From positions 1-59,773 of the forward strand of contig CABMCB010000071.1 of assembly GCA_902384455.1 (NCBI GenBank): a DNA stretch of 59,773 bases. The letters run 5' to 3'. This DNA comes from an uncultured archaeon (GTDB lineage: Archaea > Altiarchaeota > Altiarchaeia > IMC4 > SCGC-AAA252-I15). The translations under genes were made by a program, and so were the position numbers. Shown here in pieces: positions 1-8,799 of the stretch; the stretch's first letter is position 1; each line of letters begins with the position of its first letter. The notes under the pieces were generated by a model. The model worked only from the letters and a program-made list of their open reading frames with translations. It had not been told where the DNA came from and did no database searches.

Positions 1-180
1 GCTGCAAGTCAGAATTATATCGTCAAGAAGGACGGTAAGAAGCTGATTGTGGCTGGTTGGACTGCTGCGGACACTGTGGATGCGGGTAACGCGCTTGTCG
101 CGTGGCTCAAAGACAACGTCCACACAGGTCTACCGCCCCAAGCCCCAGGCACGACACGAATGATCGTGAACGTACCATAA
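1..180 (+). CDS. S-layer protein, C-terminal fragment (5' end outside window)
   Basis: Frame 1 is open from the window edge to the TAA at 178-180, giving 59 residues. They align with the last residues of the 894-aa S-layer protein at 55570-58254: ASQNYIV matches SSENYVV, LIVAGW matches LVVAGY, and ALVAWLKDNVH matches ALIGWLKGNIH. In the Methanococcus-type S-layer family this is the end of the conserved C-terminal region. This copy then continues about 17 residues further (from TGLPPQ to NVP), which the other copy lacks. A GC-rich hairpin with a T-run follows directly, so this is a real 3' end. The N-terminal part cannot be judged. Confidence 0.8.
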   Translation, partial: AASQNYIVKKDGKKLIVAGWTAADTVDAGNALVAWLKDNVHTGLPPQAPGTTRMIVNVP

Positions 181-205
181 GCTGAAAGCAGTAAGCCGTT
201 AAGCC

Positions 206-238
206 GCCCCCCGCAAGGGGGGCAAACCCCCCTTTTTT
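206..238 (+). terminator. GC-rich hairpin plus T-run after the S-layer fragment
   Basis: A GCCCCCC block (206-212) faces GGGGGGC (217-223) across a GCAA loop. A second CCCCCC (227-232) could pair alternatively with the same G-run, and six T follow at 233-238. It lies 26 nt after the stop codon of the S-layer fragment. Function as a terminator is inferred from shape. Confidence 0.6.
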
Positions 239-315
239 ATTCTTCTCTTTTATCCTCCTGATGTTGCCGTCAAATGTGAGTTCCCGTTTTATCCGCATTC
301 TACTCAATTATAACC

Positions 316-1134
316 ATGAGCCGCCAGTTCGTTCTTCCCGCGGGCGTTGCGTCTGTCCCTGGTCTACTTGAGTTTGGGGCAACGCAGAAGCTGGAGGGCA
401 CGGAGTTCGAGCGCAGTCTGCTGTTGGGCGCCGGCGTGCATGACGGAGAGTATGCGGCGCTTGCGCGGGCGAGGGCAGGATTCCACAGAGAATTCCAGGT
501 TGAACCCGCTCGCATGTTTGTTGACCCAGATGAACGAGGAGTTTTCTCCCACGCAGCAATACCCCTATACTATATCCCCGATCTGCGGGAAAAGACTCAG
601 GAAGCCGACCCAGGGTTTAACGTCACCTGCGCCTCTTCAACCGCCTTACTTAGCGAATTCCAATTCCTCCAAAGCCTAAGGGCCATCCAAATTAGCGTCG
701 GAAGCGCTGAAATAGGGGTGGCGTACCGGCTTTCTCCCATGCGGTTTGGCATAGTAAGCGACGGCAAATCATTCTACCTAGCTGAAGAGCGGCCTGACGC
801 CTTGCTTAATGACGCGCTGGTCTCAGCCAGACAAACAGGCGACCCGCATAAGGTTGATGCTCTGATAAAATCGCTTGGTCGCCTAGTTCTTGACGTTGAG
901 CGTAGGGGTCTTTCTCCCGGCGGCATGTGCGAGCCAGACAATTATGTCGTCAAAGGCGGTTCTGCGATGATGCGCAATACCCGTTGGATGAGGTACCACG
1001 ACGCCCGCGAGCACCTGATTGACGACTTGCTTGAGCACCCAAAAGTAGAATCCTCGATGAACGAACTACTTACGGGTGAAAGAGAACGGAAAGTCTTTAC
1101 GGATTTTATCGAATCCGGAAGAAGATACCCCTAA
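316..1134 (+). CDS. hypothetical protein, 272 aa
   Basis: I do not recognise this soluble protein. It has no signal peptide or membrane segment. The ATG at 316 lies about 29 nt after a TTTTAT box (near 284-289), which suits a leaderless message. The segment LVLDVERRGLSP followed by EPDNYVVKGG (around residues 195-220) faintly resembles a kinase catalytic loop (D...N). No glycine loop or DFG could be found, so kinase relationship is only a weak guess. The gene converges with the membrane protein gene at 1136-1537, with one base between the stop codons. Confidence 0.65.
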   Translation: MSRQFVLPAGVASVPGLLEFGATQKLEGTEFERSLLLGAGVHDGEYAALARARAGFHREFQVEPARMFVDPDERGVFSHAAIPLYYIPDLREKTQEADPGFNVTCASSTALLSEFQFLQSLRAIQISVGSAEIGVAYRLSPMRFGIVSDGKSFYLAEERPDALLNDALVSARQTGDPHKVDALIKSLGRLVLDVERRGLSPGGMCEPDNYVVKGGSAMMRNTRWMRYHDAREHLIDDLLEHPKVESSMNELLTGERERKVFTDFIESGRRYP

Positions 1135-1135
1135 A

Positions 1136-1537
1136 TTATTTCCCCCAATTCTTCTTCGCCTGCCTAAACTTCTCCTTCAAGCCGTTGGGGTCCGCCACAT
1201 TCACGAAGACCATTTCGTACCCAGTTGAGCCCGACGTGTTGAAATACAGGTTGCCGTAATTGAGTATTCTCCCCAGAAAGCCCTGCTGCACAAGTATGTC
1301 CTGAATCCGGTCTACGTCCGCTTCACGCGTCACCTTAGAGATGAGGCCGAAACTCACTTTCACTCTTTCGTTTGTGACTTCGTAGTTTGACCTGAGCATT
1401 TTGATTGCGCCCAGAAGCAGCACGATAAGCCCGATAGGCGACAGTATTATGGTGACCGTCAGCACAAGCCCGATTACCCAGTAAGACAACAGACTCAGAG
1501 GACTTACTCCCCCCTTCCATAAGACTTCTTCGGCCAT
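1136..1537 (-). CDS. PH-domain membrane protein (YdbS/bPH2-like)
   Basis: 133 aa. Two hydrophobic segments near the N-terminus (about residues 13-45) form a hairpin. They are followed by the typical short bacterial/archaeal PH-like fold: SNYEVTNERVKVSFGLISK, then READVDRIQDILVQQ and YGNLYFNTSG. In the family the pattern 'Y.vT..Rv....G....r...v.l..i..v' is diagnostic. Its cellular role is not known; related proteins sit in the membrane with the PH-like domain in the cytoplasm. A TTAAATA box about 25 nt upstream of the ATG suggests a leaderless transcript. Confidence 0.8.
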   Translation of the reverse strand: MAEEVLWKGGVSPLSLLSYWVIGLVLTVTIILSPIGLIVLLLGAIKMLRSNYEVTNERVKVSFGLISKVTREADVDRIQDILVQQGFLGRILNYGNLYFNTSGSTGYEMVFVNVADPNGLKEKFRQAKKNWGK

Positions 1538-1635
1538 TGTGTTAGGTAAATGATTTTGCGTTAAATAAGTTGTGTTTTCCGGGGTGATGCGGTTTATTTT
1601 AACGGCTGTTTCACATATTTGAATTAGTGGTCTTT

Positions 1636-2610
1636 ATGAAAAATTCCTTGTCTTTGGTAGTCTTTTTGTTGGCTGCTGTTGTTGCGTCCTCTCTTTGTAT
1701 AGGGGGGAATAATGTGGAACAGAATTCGTCTGTGGCTGCTTCGTCTTCCATAACCGTTTCCGGTGCTTTCGCTCTTTATCCTCTTATGGTAAGGTGGGGT
1801 GAGGAGTACAATAAGCTGCATCCTAACGTGAAAATCGACGTTTCTGCAGGCGGAGCCGGCAAAGGAATGACGGATGCGTTGGGCGGTTTGGCCGACATAG
1901 GCATGGTTTCCCGGGAAATCGATCCCTCTGAGGTGCAGAAGGGGGCTTTTGCGATAAAGGTGGTAAAAGATGCTGTTGTTCCAACGATGAATAAAAACAA
2001 CCCCGCAGCAGCAGATGTCCTCATTCAGGGTTTGACTCAAAAGCAGTTTAAAGACATATTCGTTTCAGGCAACCTCACCCTCTGGGGTGCGGCAGTTTCC
2101 AAACCGTCGATTACAAATAAAATAACAGTCTACGTACGCTCAGACTCATGCGGCGCAGCCGACGTATGGGGCGCCTACTTGGGGGTAAAGCAGGACGGCC
2201 TCAAGGGTGTGGGAGTGTCTGGCGACCCTGGAATAGCTGAAGCGGTCTCCAGCGACGTCAATGGAATAGGGTTCAACAACATCAATTTCGCCTTCGACAG
2301 CAACACAAGCCTGCCTCTTGGCAACCTCGCCATAATCCCCTTAGACAAAAACGGCAACGGAAAAATAGACGCCGACGAAAACTTCTACTCAAATAAAGAG
2401 GACGTTCTTGCGGCGATAGCAGACGGCAGATATCCCTCTCCGCCTTCAAGAGAACTCTATCTGGTAACTAAAGACAAATTTTCAGGAGAAACAAAAGAAT
2501 TCGCCAAATGGATCCTAACTGACGGCCAAAAATATGTCGTTGAAGTAGGTTATGTGCCGTTGCCTCAAGACGTCATACAGGCGCAGTTGGCCAAGATAGA
2601 CGCCGCATAG
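1636..2610 (+). CDS. pstS: phosphate ABC transporter substrate-binding lipoprotein PstS
   Basis: Binds phosphate outside the cell and delivers it to PstC/PstA. I chose the ATG at 1636 over the in-frame GTG at 1627 because it gives a clean signal sequence (MKNS then a hydrophobic stretch). The signal ends in SSLC, a lipobox with the cysteine lipid-anchored. Binding-protein motifs are SGAFALYPL near the start, SAGGAGKGMTDAL, ADIGMVSREI and YVRSDSCGAADVW, which match phosphate-binding loops. Length (324 aa) is normal for the family. The permease and ATPase genes follow 1.7 kb downstream on the same strand, separated by an unrelated gene. Confidence 0.9.
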   Translation: MKNSLSLVVFLLAAVVASSLCIGGNNVEQNSSVAASSSITVSGAFALYPLMVRWGEEYNKLHPNVKIDVSAGGAGKGMTDALGGLADIGMVSREIDPSEVQKGAFAIKVVKDAVVPTMNKNNPAAADVLIQGLTQKQFKDIFVSGNLTLWGAAVSKPSITNKITVYVRSDSCGAADVWGAYLGVKQDGLKGVGVSGDPGIAEAVSSDVNGIGFNNINFAFDSNTSLPLGNLAIIPLDKNGNGKIDADENFYSNKEDVLAAIADGRYPSPPSRELYLVTKDKFSGETKEFAKWILTDGQKYVVEVGYVPLPQDVIQAQLAKIDAA

Positions 2611-2726
2611 AATCTACGCCAGTCAGTTATTTTGTCTGTTAGAGTCGGCTCTTTGCCTGACCAGCAATTAGACTGCTTTTACCTGCTTTTCAGTATTTAG
2701 GGGAGTAAATCTCGTTAGTACATATT

Positions 2727-4274
2727 ATGCGTGCCCCTGTTGTATCCGTAGAGGGTGAAGCCGCCAAAGCAGGCGATATTCCCTCGGCGGTACTGCCTGG
2801 TGCTATGAGTTCTTCTTTGTCCCTTGCGCAGCTTGGCAGTGTTCATGGGCGTTTCTATTCGCAGGTAATTGATACTTTCTCCGGGAACTTGCCTGTTGAG
2901 ATTAGGGATGAGCGGATTCGTGGCTTAATCGGGGAGTTACCGACACCTCAGTTGAGGAAGGTGTATTCGGAGGGGCTTAAGCGGTTTAATCGTGAGATTG
3001 CGTCTGAGAGGGCTCTTATCGAACGGCATGATGGTTATGGGTCGTGTGAGGAGTGTCTCATCGGGACTGTGTTGAGTGAACGGGATTTAGGTGGTGCAGA
3101 TAGGGCTGAGATTATGGCCGAAACCCGTCAGAAGGCAAGATATGTAGAGTATTCTGGTATTCCTGCTTTGGAGGTTGATTTGGATTACTTTCGGATGTTG
3201 CAAGGGCATGGCATTATCCATAGTGCGGGTGGTGCGGTGGCGATGCTTGGTGATGTAGTGAGTGAGCCTAGTTTTATCGTCCTGCCTAGAGGTCTTAGGA
3301 GCGGGACGACTTCTGACTCGCAGAGGCGGCATGAACTGAACCATTATGTCCAGCACTTCCTTCGGCGGGCCGGCATAGAGCGGGCTTCATCCGAGTCAAC
3401 TCCTGATAGGGCAACGGCGTTCAACCATTTTAGGGGCGAGTTCACGTCGTATGTGCTTGAAGGCACGGACATAATGGGCATCGAAGAGGACATATTAACT
3501 TATTCAAAGGACGCGCAAGTCCTCGCAGAAGCCGCGCAAACAAGGGATATCTTAGGATTGTGCGTCAAGGTCGCGGCAAGAAGGGGAATTCCGGCCACGG
3601 ATTTCATATACGCCGCCGTTCGCTCCAGAACATTCGAGGAAATGGCTAAGACTACTATGGACATGGCGCCCCTAGGAACCTCGGCTGATGCAGCGGTTAT
3701 AGACGTGTTCTATCATGAACGGAAGGAGCGCGTAATAAACGCCGAGAAGGAGCTGATAAGGCGCTCAGGATTAACGGCAACAAAAGAGGCTCTGGAAGAA
3801 TACGGCGCAAGTACACTGGGTGACGAAAAAATTAGGACTCTCTGGGGTATTGCGTCTGAAGCCAGCGTATTAGCCAGATTTTCCTCCGACATATTCGGCC
3901 AGGATATCAATACCCGCCGTCTTATCGCAGATGCGGCCAGCAGTCGCATACCCCTGAGTACGGAGTCGGTTGATTACCTTTTGTCTCTCCCTGCGGAAGC
4001 AGCAGCGAAAATCCCGGTAGGTGGAGACTCGCCTGAAGACTGGGTGAAGAGGTTCATCAGCTACTGGTCGATTGACAACGAGCAGTCAAGGGCTCTGTAC
4101 CGTGACGTCATTGAAAGATGCCCTGAAGTCAAGACGGCGTTCAGAGCGGTAAAAACCCGGATAATAACCGAGGGAGAAGCCAGCGTTAGGGCCGAGTTCA
4201 GAAGCAGTCCGGAACGTGCCCAAGTGCGGGTAGAACGGATGACGCAGTTGATGGATGGTCTGGATGCAGTTTAA
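2727..4274 (+). CDS. putative zinc metallopeptidase (HExxH) inserted in the pst locus
   Basis: 515 aa, soluble, no signal peptide. I do not recognise the family. Residues 202-206 read HELNH inside a helix-like stretch (RRHELNHYVQHFL). Residue E238, in RGEFTSYVLEG, stands 36 residues later, the arrangement expected for a gluzincin third ligand. The remaining 270 residues look helical and charged. The ATG at 2727 is the first in frame. The gene sits between pstS (117 nt upstream) and pstC (84 nt downstream) with its own spacers, so it may not be co-transcribed. Peptidase activity is an inference from the motif. Confidence 0.6.
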   Translation: MRAPVVSVEGEAAKAGDIPSAVLPGAMSSSLSLAQLGSVHGRFYSQVIDTFSGNLPVEIRDERIRGLIGELPTPQLRKVYSEGLKRFNREIASERALIERHDGYGSCEECLIGTVLSERDLGGADRAEIMAETRQKARYVEYSGIPALEVDLDYFRMLQGHGIIHSAGGAVAMLGDVVSEPSFIVLPRGLRSGTTSDSQRRHELNHYVQHFLRRAGIERASSESTPDRATAFNHFRGEFTSYVLEGTDIMGIEEDILTYSKDAQVLAEAAQTRDILGLCVKVAARRGIPATDFIYAAVRSRTFEEMAKTTMDMAPLGTSADAAVIDVFYHERKERVINAEKELIRRSGLTATKEALEEYGASTLGDEKIRTLWGIASEASVLARFSSDIFGQDINTRRLIADAASSRIPLSTESVDYLLSLPAEAAAKIPVGGDSPEDWVKRFISYWSIDNEQSRALYRDVIERCPEVKTAFRAVKTRIITEGEASVRAEFRSSPERAQVRVERMTQLMDGLDAV

Positions 4275-4358
4275 CCCTGAGTTTTCAGTCGTCTGGTGTC
4301 TGTGAACGAAAACAGATAAAAGCATCCAAACACATGAATGTAAAGAGAGGGCCATTTT

Positions 4359-5246
4359 ATGGACAGAACGAGATTAGACTCCTTAATCGGCGGACTCACC
4401 AAAGCAGTCGCCCTGCTATCAGTCAGCACATTCTTCTTCATGCTAGTGGGCCTTCTAATCAAGTCGGGGAACATTTTGTCTTCGCATTCACTCTCTGAAC
4501 TGCTTTTTTCCACAAACTGGAGCCCCTCAAAAGGAAACTTCGGGTTTTACCCCTTCATCACCGGAACATTGCTCGTCACCTTATCCACAATGGCAATTTC
4601 CGTCCCACTATGCCTTATGAGCGCAATATACCTCACGGAATACTCCGGGAAAAAATTCAGGTCCACGGTAAAAACAAGCATAGACACGCTCGCAGGAATA
4701 CCCTCCGTCGTATTCGGCCTGTGGGGTGTGTTGTTTGTTGTCCCGCTTGTGAGGGAAGTGATTGCGCCGGCGTTTGGAGCGGAAACGTCCGGCTACTGCA
4801 TACTAAGCGGCGCGCTGGTGCTGGGGATAATGGTTGTGCCCATTATGCTTTCCATAATGAAGGATGTAATAGGAAGCGTACCCCAAGACCTCAAGGAGTC
4901 GTCTTTCGCTTTGGGCGCCACAAGGTGGCAGACAATGAAACACGTAGTCCTGCCGAAAACGGCGCACGGCTTGTTTTCCGCGGTCATATTGGGGTTCAGT
5001 CGGGCGTTCGGCGAAACTATGGCCGTGCTCATGGTTGTGGGTAATGTGGCTGTGCACGCTAGGTCGGTGTTTGATCCTGCGTATCCTCTTTCTGCGTTGA
5101 TTGCTAACAACTACGGGGAGATGCTTTCCATTCCGTTGTATGATTCGGCTCTTATGTTCGCTGCGTTGCTTCTTCTGGTTATTGTAGTTGTATTCAATGT
5201 TATGGCTAGGTCGGTGCTTACTCAACTGAAAATGGAGGAATGCTGA
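4359..5246 (+). CDS. pstC: phosphate ABC transporter permease PstC
   Basis: 295 aa, six predicted membrane segments. It carries the binding-protein-dependent permease signature around ELKESSFALGATRWQT-like residues (PQDLKESSFALGATRWQ), the EAA loop that contacts PstB. It forms the membrane channel with PstA. A GAGAGGGCC stretch precedes the ATG. The stop TGA overlaps the likely ATG of pstA, indicating translational coupling. Confidence 0.92.
   Translation: MDRTRLDSLIGGLTKAVALLSVSTFFFMLVGLLIKSGNILSSHSLSELLFSTNWSPSKGNFGFYPFITGTLLVTLSTMAISVPLCLMSAIYLTEYSGKKFRSTVKTSIDTLAGIPSVVFGLWGVLFVVPLVREVIAPAFGAETSGYCILSGALVLGIMVVPIMLSIMKDVIGSVPQDLKESSFALGATRWQTMKHVVLPKTAHGLFSAVILGFSRAFGETMAVLMVVGNVAVHARSVFDPAYPLSALIANNYGEMLSIPLYDSALMFAALLLLVIVVVFNVMARSVLTQLKMEEC
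5234..5238 (+). promoter_or_regulatory. GGAGG ribosome binding site of pstA
   Basis: GGAGG lies inside the last codons of pstC. It is 7 nt from the ATG at 5246 but only 1 nt from the alternative ATG at 5240, so it decides for 5246. Confidence 0.7.
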
Positions 5247-6097
5247 TGGAAAGGCGCAGAATCGAAGAAAGCGTGGTTAAGTTGGTCGGCTTGCTTTCCA
5301 TATGTTTGGTTTTGTTTTCTTTGATAGCCATGATTGCGACGATAGTCATTAAGGGTCTGCCGGCTTTGAGTTTGTCTTTATTGACGCAGACGCCCAAAGG
5401 CGGATTCTACCTGGGCAAGGAAGGCGGAGTACTCAACGCAATCGTCGGCTCATTATACTTGGCTGGGGGGGCGACGCTGCTGGCTTTCATCGTCAGCCTG
5501 CCTACGGCGCTCTTCCTCCAAAACGAATATTACGGCAAGACGCGGATGGCCGAGGTCGTCCGGCTTCTTTTGGACATCCTTTGGGGCATACCTTCAATTG
5601 TCTACGGGGCGTTCGGTTTCATAATCATGCTGTATCTAGGATTGAGGGCGTCTCTTCTCGGGGGGGTTATTTCTCTTGCTTTCGTCATCTTCCCCATAAT
5701 GACGCGGTCCATAGACGAAATACTCCTTACGATACCAAGAGACCTCAAGGAGATTTCATATGCCGTCGGAGCCACACGGCTTGAAACCACCCTCTCAGTA
5801 ACACTCAAGCAGGCAGCGCCCGGAATACTCACGGGAATAATACTGGCGTTCGGACGAGGCATAGGAGACGCAGCATCCATACTGTTCACCGCAGGATACA
5901 CCGACAACATACCCTCCTCGCTGTCGGAACCCGTAGCATCCTTGCCTCTGGCAATATTCTTCCTCTTCAACACTCCCTACCAGGCAGTCAAAGAAAAAGC
6001 GTATGCTTCCGCCGTAATACTCCTGTTCATAATACTGCTGCTCACATCAATCACGCGGCTTTTGAGCAGAATCTCCGATAAATACTCAATAAAATAG
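5246..6097 (+). CDS. pstA: phosphate ABC transporter permease PstA
   Basis: 283 aa from the ATG that overlaps the pstC stop (TGATG), chosen from the spacing to GGAGG at 5234-5238. Six membrane segments. The EAA loop reads IPRDLKEISYAVGATRLET, followed by a conserved LKQAAPGILTGIILAFGRGIGD. It pairs with PstC in the importer. The pstB ATG follows one base after the stop codon. Confidence 0.92.
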   Translation: MERRRIEESVVKLVGLLSICLVLFSLIAMIATIVIKGLPALSLSLLTQTPKGGFYLGKEGGVLNAIVGSLYLAGGATLLAFIVSLPTALFLQNEYYGKTRMAEVVRLLLDILWGIPSIVYGAFGFIIMLYLGLRASLLGGVISLAFVIFPIMTRSIDEILLTIPRDLKEISYAVGATRLETTLSVTLKQAAPGILTGIILAFGRGIGDAASILFTAGYTDNIPSSLSEPVASLPLAIFFLFNTPYQAVKEKAYASAVILLFIILLLTSITRLLSRISDKYSIK

Positions 6098-6098
6098 A

Positions 6099-7094
6099 AT
6101 GACCAACGAAGCAATCCACATCGAGGACCTAAACATATACTACGAAGGAAAAGCACTGCTCAAGGACATAACCCTAGACATACCCGAAAAAAAGATAATC
6201 TGCGTCATAGGCCCCTCAGGATGCGGAAAAACAATATTCCTAAGAAGCTTCAACAGATTCACAGACTTCAACGAAGGACTAGTAACACGCGGAAAAATAC
6301 TCTTCGACGGCACAAACGCACTCGACACATCAACAGACGTAATCAAACTAAGAACACAAGTCGGAATGATGCTCCAAAAACCATACCCCCTACCCATGTC
6401 CATCCACGACAACGTAGCATACGGCCCCCGCCTACACGGCCTAAAAGACAAGAAAAAACTGGAGTCAATCGTCAAAGAAAGCCTTACTGAAGCAGCACTA
6501 TGGGACGAAGTCAAAGACCGCCTGCACGAACCAGCAACAAAACTATCCATCGGCCAGCAGCAAAGGCTTTCGTTGGCCCGAATACTCGCCGTAAAACCCA
6601 GGATACTGCTTTGCGACGAACCGACTTCCGCATTAGACCCAGTGTCCTCACATAAGATAGAGCAACAGCTGCTGAAGCTGAAGAAAAACTACACCATACT
6701 AATGAGCACCCACAACATACATCAAGCCAAACGCCTCGCAGACTACGTCATATTCCTCTACCTGGGAAGCCTGATAGAGCACGGTCCGGCGAAAGAAATA
6801 TTCAGGAATCCTAAGGAAGAGGCGACTCGCGCATACATCAAAGGCGAATACTACGAAGAATACAAGGTCGACAAGGAAATAGACGTCCGAGAATACGGCA
6901 CTCCAAGCAACTTCATGAAGACGATGGAAACAATAGAAAGCATGCAGATAGGCCAGGTGCTGCGCATCATAGTCGACACACGCGAAGCCCTAAAGGACAT
7001 CCCGCAGGGCCTTGAAACTGAGGGTCATAAGATAATTCACCGCAAGAAAAGGGGCGATAAAGACTGGGAGATTGTGGTTAGGAAGGTGGAGTAA
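6099..7094 (+). CDS. pstB: phosphate ABC transporter ATPase PstB with C-terminal TusA-like domain
   Basis: 331 aa. Residues 1-250 are a PstB ATPase: Walker A GPSGCGKT (38-45), Q-loop Q93, signature LSIGQQQR (149-156), Walker B ILLCDEPTSALDP (169-181) and H-loop H205. The signature has Ile where Gly is usual (LSGGQ). Ordinary PstB ends near residue 250. Here about 75 further residues follow, with the TusA/SirA pattern: a start at GTPSNFMKTMETIESM, then GQVLRIIVDTREALKDIP, EGHKI, and a final WEIVVRK strand. The catalytic Cys of TusA (CPxP) is absent (GTPS). The extension is probably a regulatory or binding module. No phoU follows. Confidence 0.88.
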   Translation: MTNEAIHIEDLNIYYEGKALLKDITLDIPEKKIICVIGPSGCGKTIFLRSFNRFTDFNEGLVTRGKILFDGTNALDTSTDVIKLRTQVGMMLQKPYPLPMSIHDNVAYGPRLHGLKDKKKLESIVKESLTEAALWDEVKDRLHEPATKLSIGQQQRLSLARILAVKPRILLCDEPTSALDPVSSHKIEQQLLKLKKNYTILMSTHNIHQAKRLADYVIFLYLGSLIEHGPAKEIFRNPKEEATRAYIKGEYYEEYKVDKEIDVREYGTPSNFMKTMETIESMQIGQVLRIIVDTREALKDIPQGLETEGHKIIHRKKRGDKDWEIVVRKVE

Positions 7095-7131
7095 AGCGGG
7101 CGACGCAAAAGTAACCTACTTTGTGATGTAA

Positions 7132-7833
7132 CTAACTTCTTGTTCGGCGCGAAACAAAATATGCGACGACAACAACAGCCGCTGCAAATACGGTTAATGC
7201 CGCTGGAATCAGTGGCGTGTTTGCGGGCTTTTGTTCTTTGTTTTGAGGGGCAGTCAAAATTGGGGGTTGCGTTGTGGTTGTTGCGGGCTCTTCCGCGATG
7301 GTTGTGGAAGTTGTGGTGGTTGAGGTTGTGGTTAGCGATGTTGTGGTGGTGAAAGTAGTTGTCGTAGTAGTTGTTGTAGTTGTGGTTGTAGTGGATGACG
7401 TCGTGGTTGTTGTCGTCGTCGTGGTTGTTGATGGTGCTGTTGTCGTTGTCTTTTGTGGTGTGTCTTTCACCGTGAAGTTGTATGTGACTTTGACGCCGTC
7501 GAAGTTGGCTTCCGCCTGGTATCTGCCGGCTTTGGTGGGAGTGAAAGAGTTTGTTTGGGTGTAGTCTCCCTGCACCCTAAGGTCGGGTTTGCAGCTGCAG
7601 CTTGGGAGGGTGCTTTGGAAAAGAATCGTCTCCTGACTCTTAAGGTTAACGTTCAGTATGACAAGCGTTCCAGTCATCTTCTGCGGAGAATTAAGGTGCA
7701 AATCAAAAGCTATAGGCACCCCCACCTCCGTCACATTCCTGTCGCTGGTAAGCTCCACCGTCGTTATGGCCGCCGCCAAGTTAACTGCTGTGCACAATGC
7801 CAGAAGCGTCAATAAAGCGTTTTTCGCCTTCAT
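7132..7833 (-). CDS. cell-surface protein with Thr-rich stalk and C-terminal membrane anchor
   Basis: 233 aa. There is a signal peptide (MKAKNALLTLLALCTAVNLAAA), then a beta-rich Ig-like domain of about 100 residues ending in YNFTVKD. A stalk of almost pure Thr with some Ser (about residues 130-185), likely O-glycosylated, follows. The protein ends in one membrane helix (LIPAALTVFAAAVVVVAYFV) with a basic RRTRS tail. The outside domain would be held away from the membrane by the stalk. Partner or ligand is unknown. Confidence 0.75.
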   Translation of the reverse strand: MKAKNALLTLLALCTAVNLAAAITTVELTSDRNVTEVGVPIAFDLHLNSPQKMTGTLVILNVNLKSQETILFQSTLPSCSCKPDLRVQGDYTQTNSFTPTKAGRYQAEANFDGVKVTYNFTVKDTPQKTTTTAPSTTTTTTTTTTSSTTTTTTTTTTTTTFTTTTSLTTTSTTTTSTTIAEEPATTTTQPPILTAPQNKEQKPANTPLIPAALTVFAAAVVVVAYFVSRRTRS

Positions 7834-7892
7834 GTTGGAGAATACATTGCGTGGCCGGATTTATCAATCTGTGGCCTGCTTTTCTCCGCCTT

Positions 7893-8279
7893 TCAGACGT
7901 GTTTTTTGAGTCTTGGTTCTAGCATTTCGCGGGGTAGGGCTCCTGTGATTCTGTCTACTAGTTTGCCGTCTTTGAATACGAGCAGGGTGGGGATGCTCAT
8001 TATGTCGTATTGGCCTGCTGCGTTGGGGTTTTCGTCTACGTTGAGTTTGCCGAATGTTATTTTGCCTGCGTAGTCTTTGGCTAGTTGGTCGATTGTTGGG
8101 GATAGCATTCGGCAGGGGCCGCACCATGGTGCCCAGCAGTCTATTACTGTTACGCCTTTTTTGGTTGTTTCTTTTTGGATTGTTTCGTCTGTTATGGTGA
8201 TTGGTGTGTTCATTTTTGTTTTTTCCTCAAGTATTTGTCTGATTCTTTTTTCTCTTAGTTGCTGAAGTTCTTCGTCCAT
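7893..8279 (-). CDS. trxA: thioredoxin
   Basis: 128 aa with the thioredoxin fold and the active site WCGPC (about residues 50-55 in IDCWAPWCGPCRML). The cis-Pro is in MSIPTLLVFKDGK. It reduces protein disulfides in the cytoplasm. About 28 extra N-terminal residues (MDEELQQLREKRIRQILEEK) form a charged helix of the kind seen in some archaeal thioredoxins and in PDCD5-like proteins. It is transcribed divergently from the winged-helix gene at 8372, with a TATA-like ATATAAAA box near 8308. Confidence 0.93.
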   Translation of the reverse strand: MDEELQQLREKRIRQILEEKTKMNTPITITDETIQKETTKKGVTVIDCWAPWCGPCRMLSPTIDQLAKDYAGKITFGKLNVDENPNAAGQYDIMSIPTLLVFKDGKLVDRITGALPREMLEPRLKKHV

Positions 8280-8371
8280 CTTTTTGGTCTATACTCTTTT
8301 GTAGGATGCATATAAAAAGTATTATTGTTCAACATTAACGCACTTTTAAGTCGTGAAAAGCATAGTTTGAC

Positions 8372-8749
8372 ATGAAATCGGTTGATATGCCGTCTTTGAT
8401 TCGAAGAAGCGACGTATGCTGTAGGGATGTTTTGTGCGCTGTTTTGGGGTTGAGGGAAATTGAGACTTCCATATACTGGTTCGTTCTGGGTAAGGAAGCG
8501 CAAGTGCCTGAAATATCCAGGGCAGTCAAAAGAGATCGCACTAGCGTCCAGCGTTCCGTTTCGGTGCTAATATCCTGCGGGCTTCTGACTCGAAAGAGAC
8601 TGCCGGTAAGCAGGGGTAGAAAGTACGCTTACACGTCAATACCTGTGCCTGAACTTAAGGTTCGTCTTAACGACGAGCTTGATGGGTACTACGGCGTCAT
8701 GCAGGAGCAGATACGAAAGATACGCTCTCCGTCAGAAAAAGAAAAATAG
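8372..8749 (+). CDS. winged-helix DNA-binding regulator
   Basis: 125 aa. The middle has the helix-turn-helix pattern IETSIYWFVL, VPEISRAVKRDRTSVQRSVSVLISCGLLTRKR, with a wing (GRKYAYTSIPV), as in TrmB/MarR-like archaeal regulators. A short charged helix ends the protein. An ACTTTTAAGT box about 26 nt before the ATG suggests a leaderless start. It is divergent from thioredoxin and may regulate it; that is inference from position. Confidence 0.75.
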   Translation: MKSVDMPSLIRRSDVCCRDVLCAVLGLREIETSIYWFVLGKEAQVPEISRAVKRDRTSVQRSVSVLISCGLLTRKRLPVSRGRKYAYTSIPVPELKVRLNDELDGYYGVMQEQIRKIRSPSEKEK

Positions 8750-8799
8750 GCTGCAGGAACGCAGATTGTTTGTTGTTATCAGACCTCCGACTCTTTGGT

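Noticed and set aside
7270..7450. GTN-type repeats (also 46784-46856) considered as microsatellite or CRISPR-like array
   Set aside because: They encode Thr-rich stalks with mixed Thr codons, without regular spacers; coding explanation suffices.
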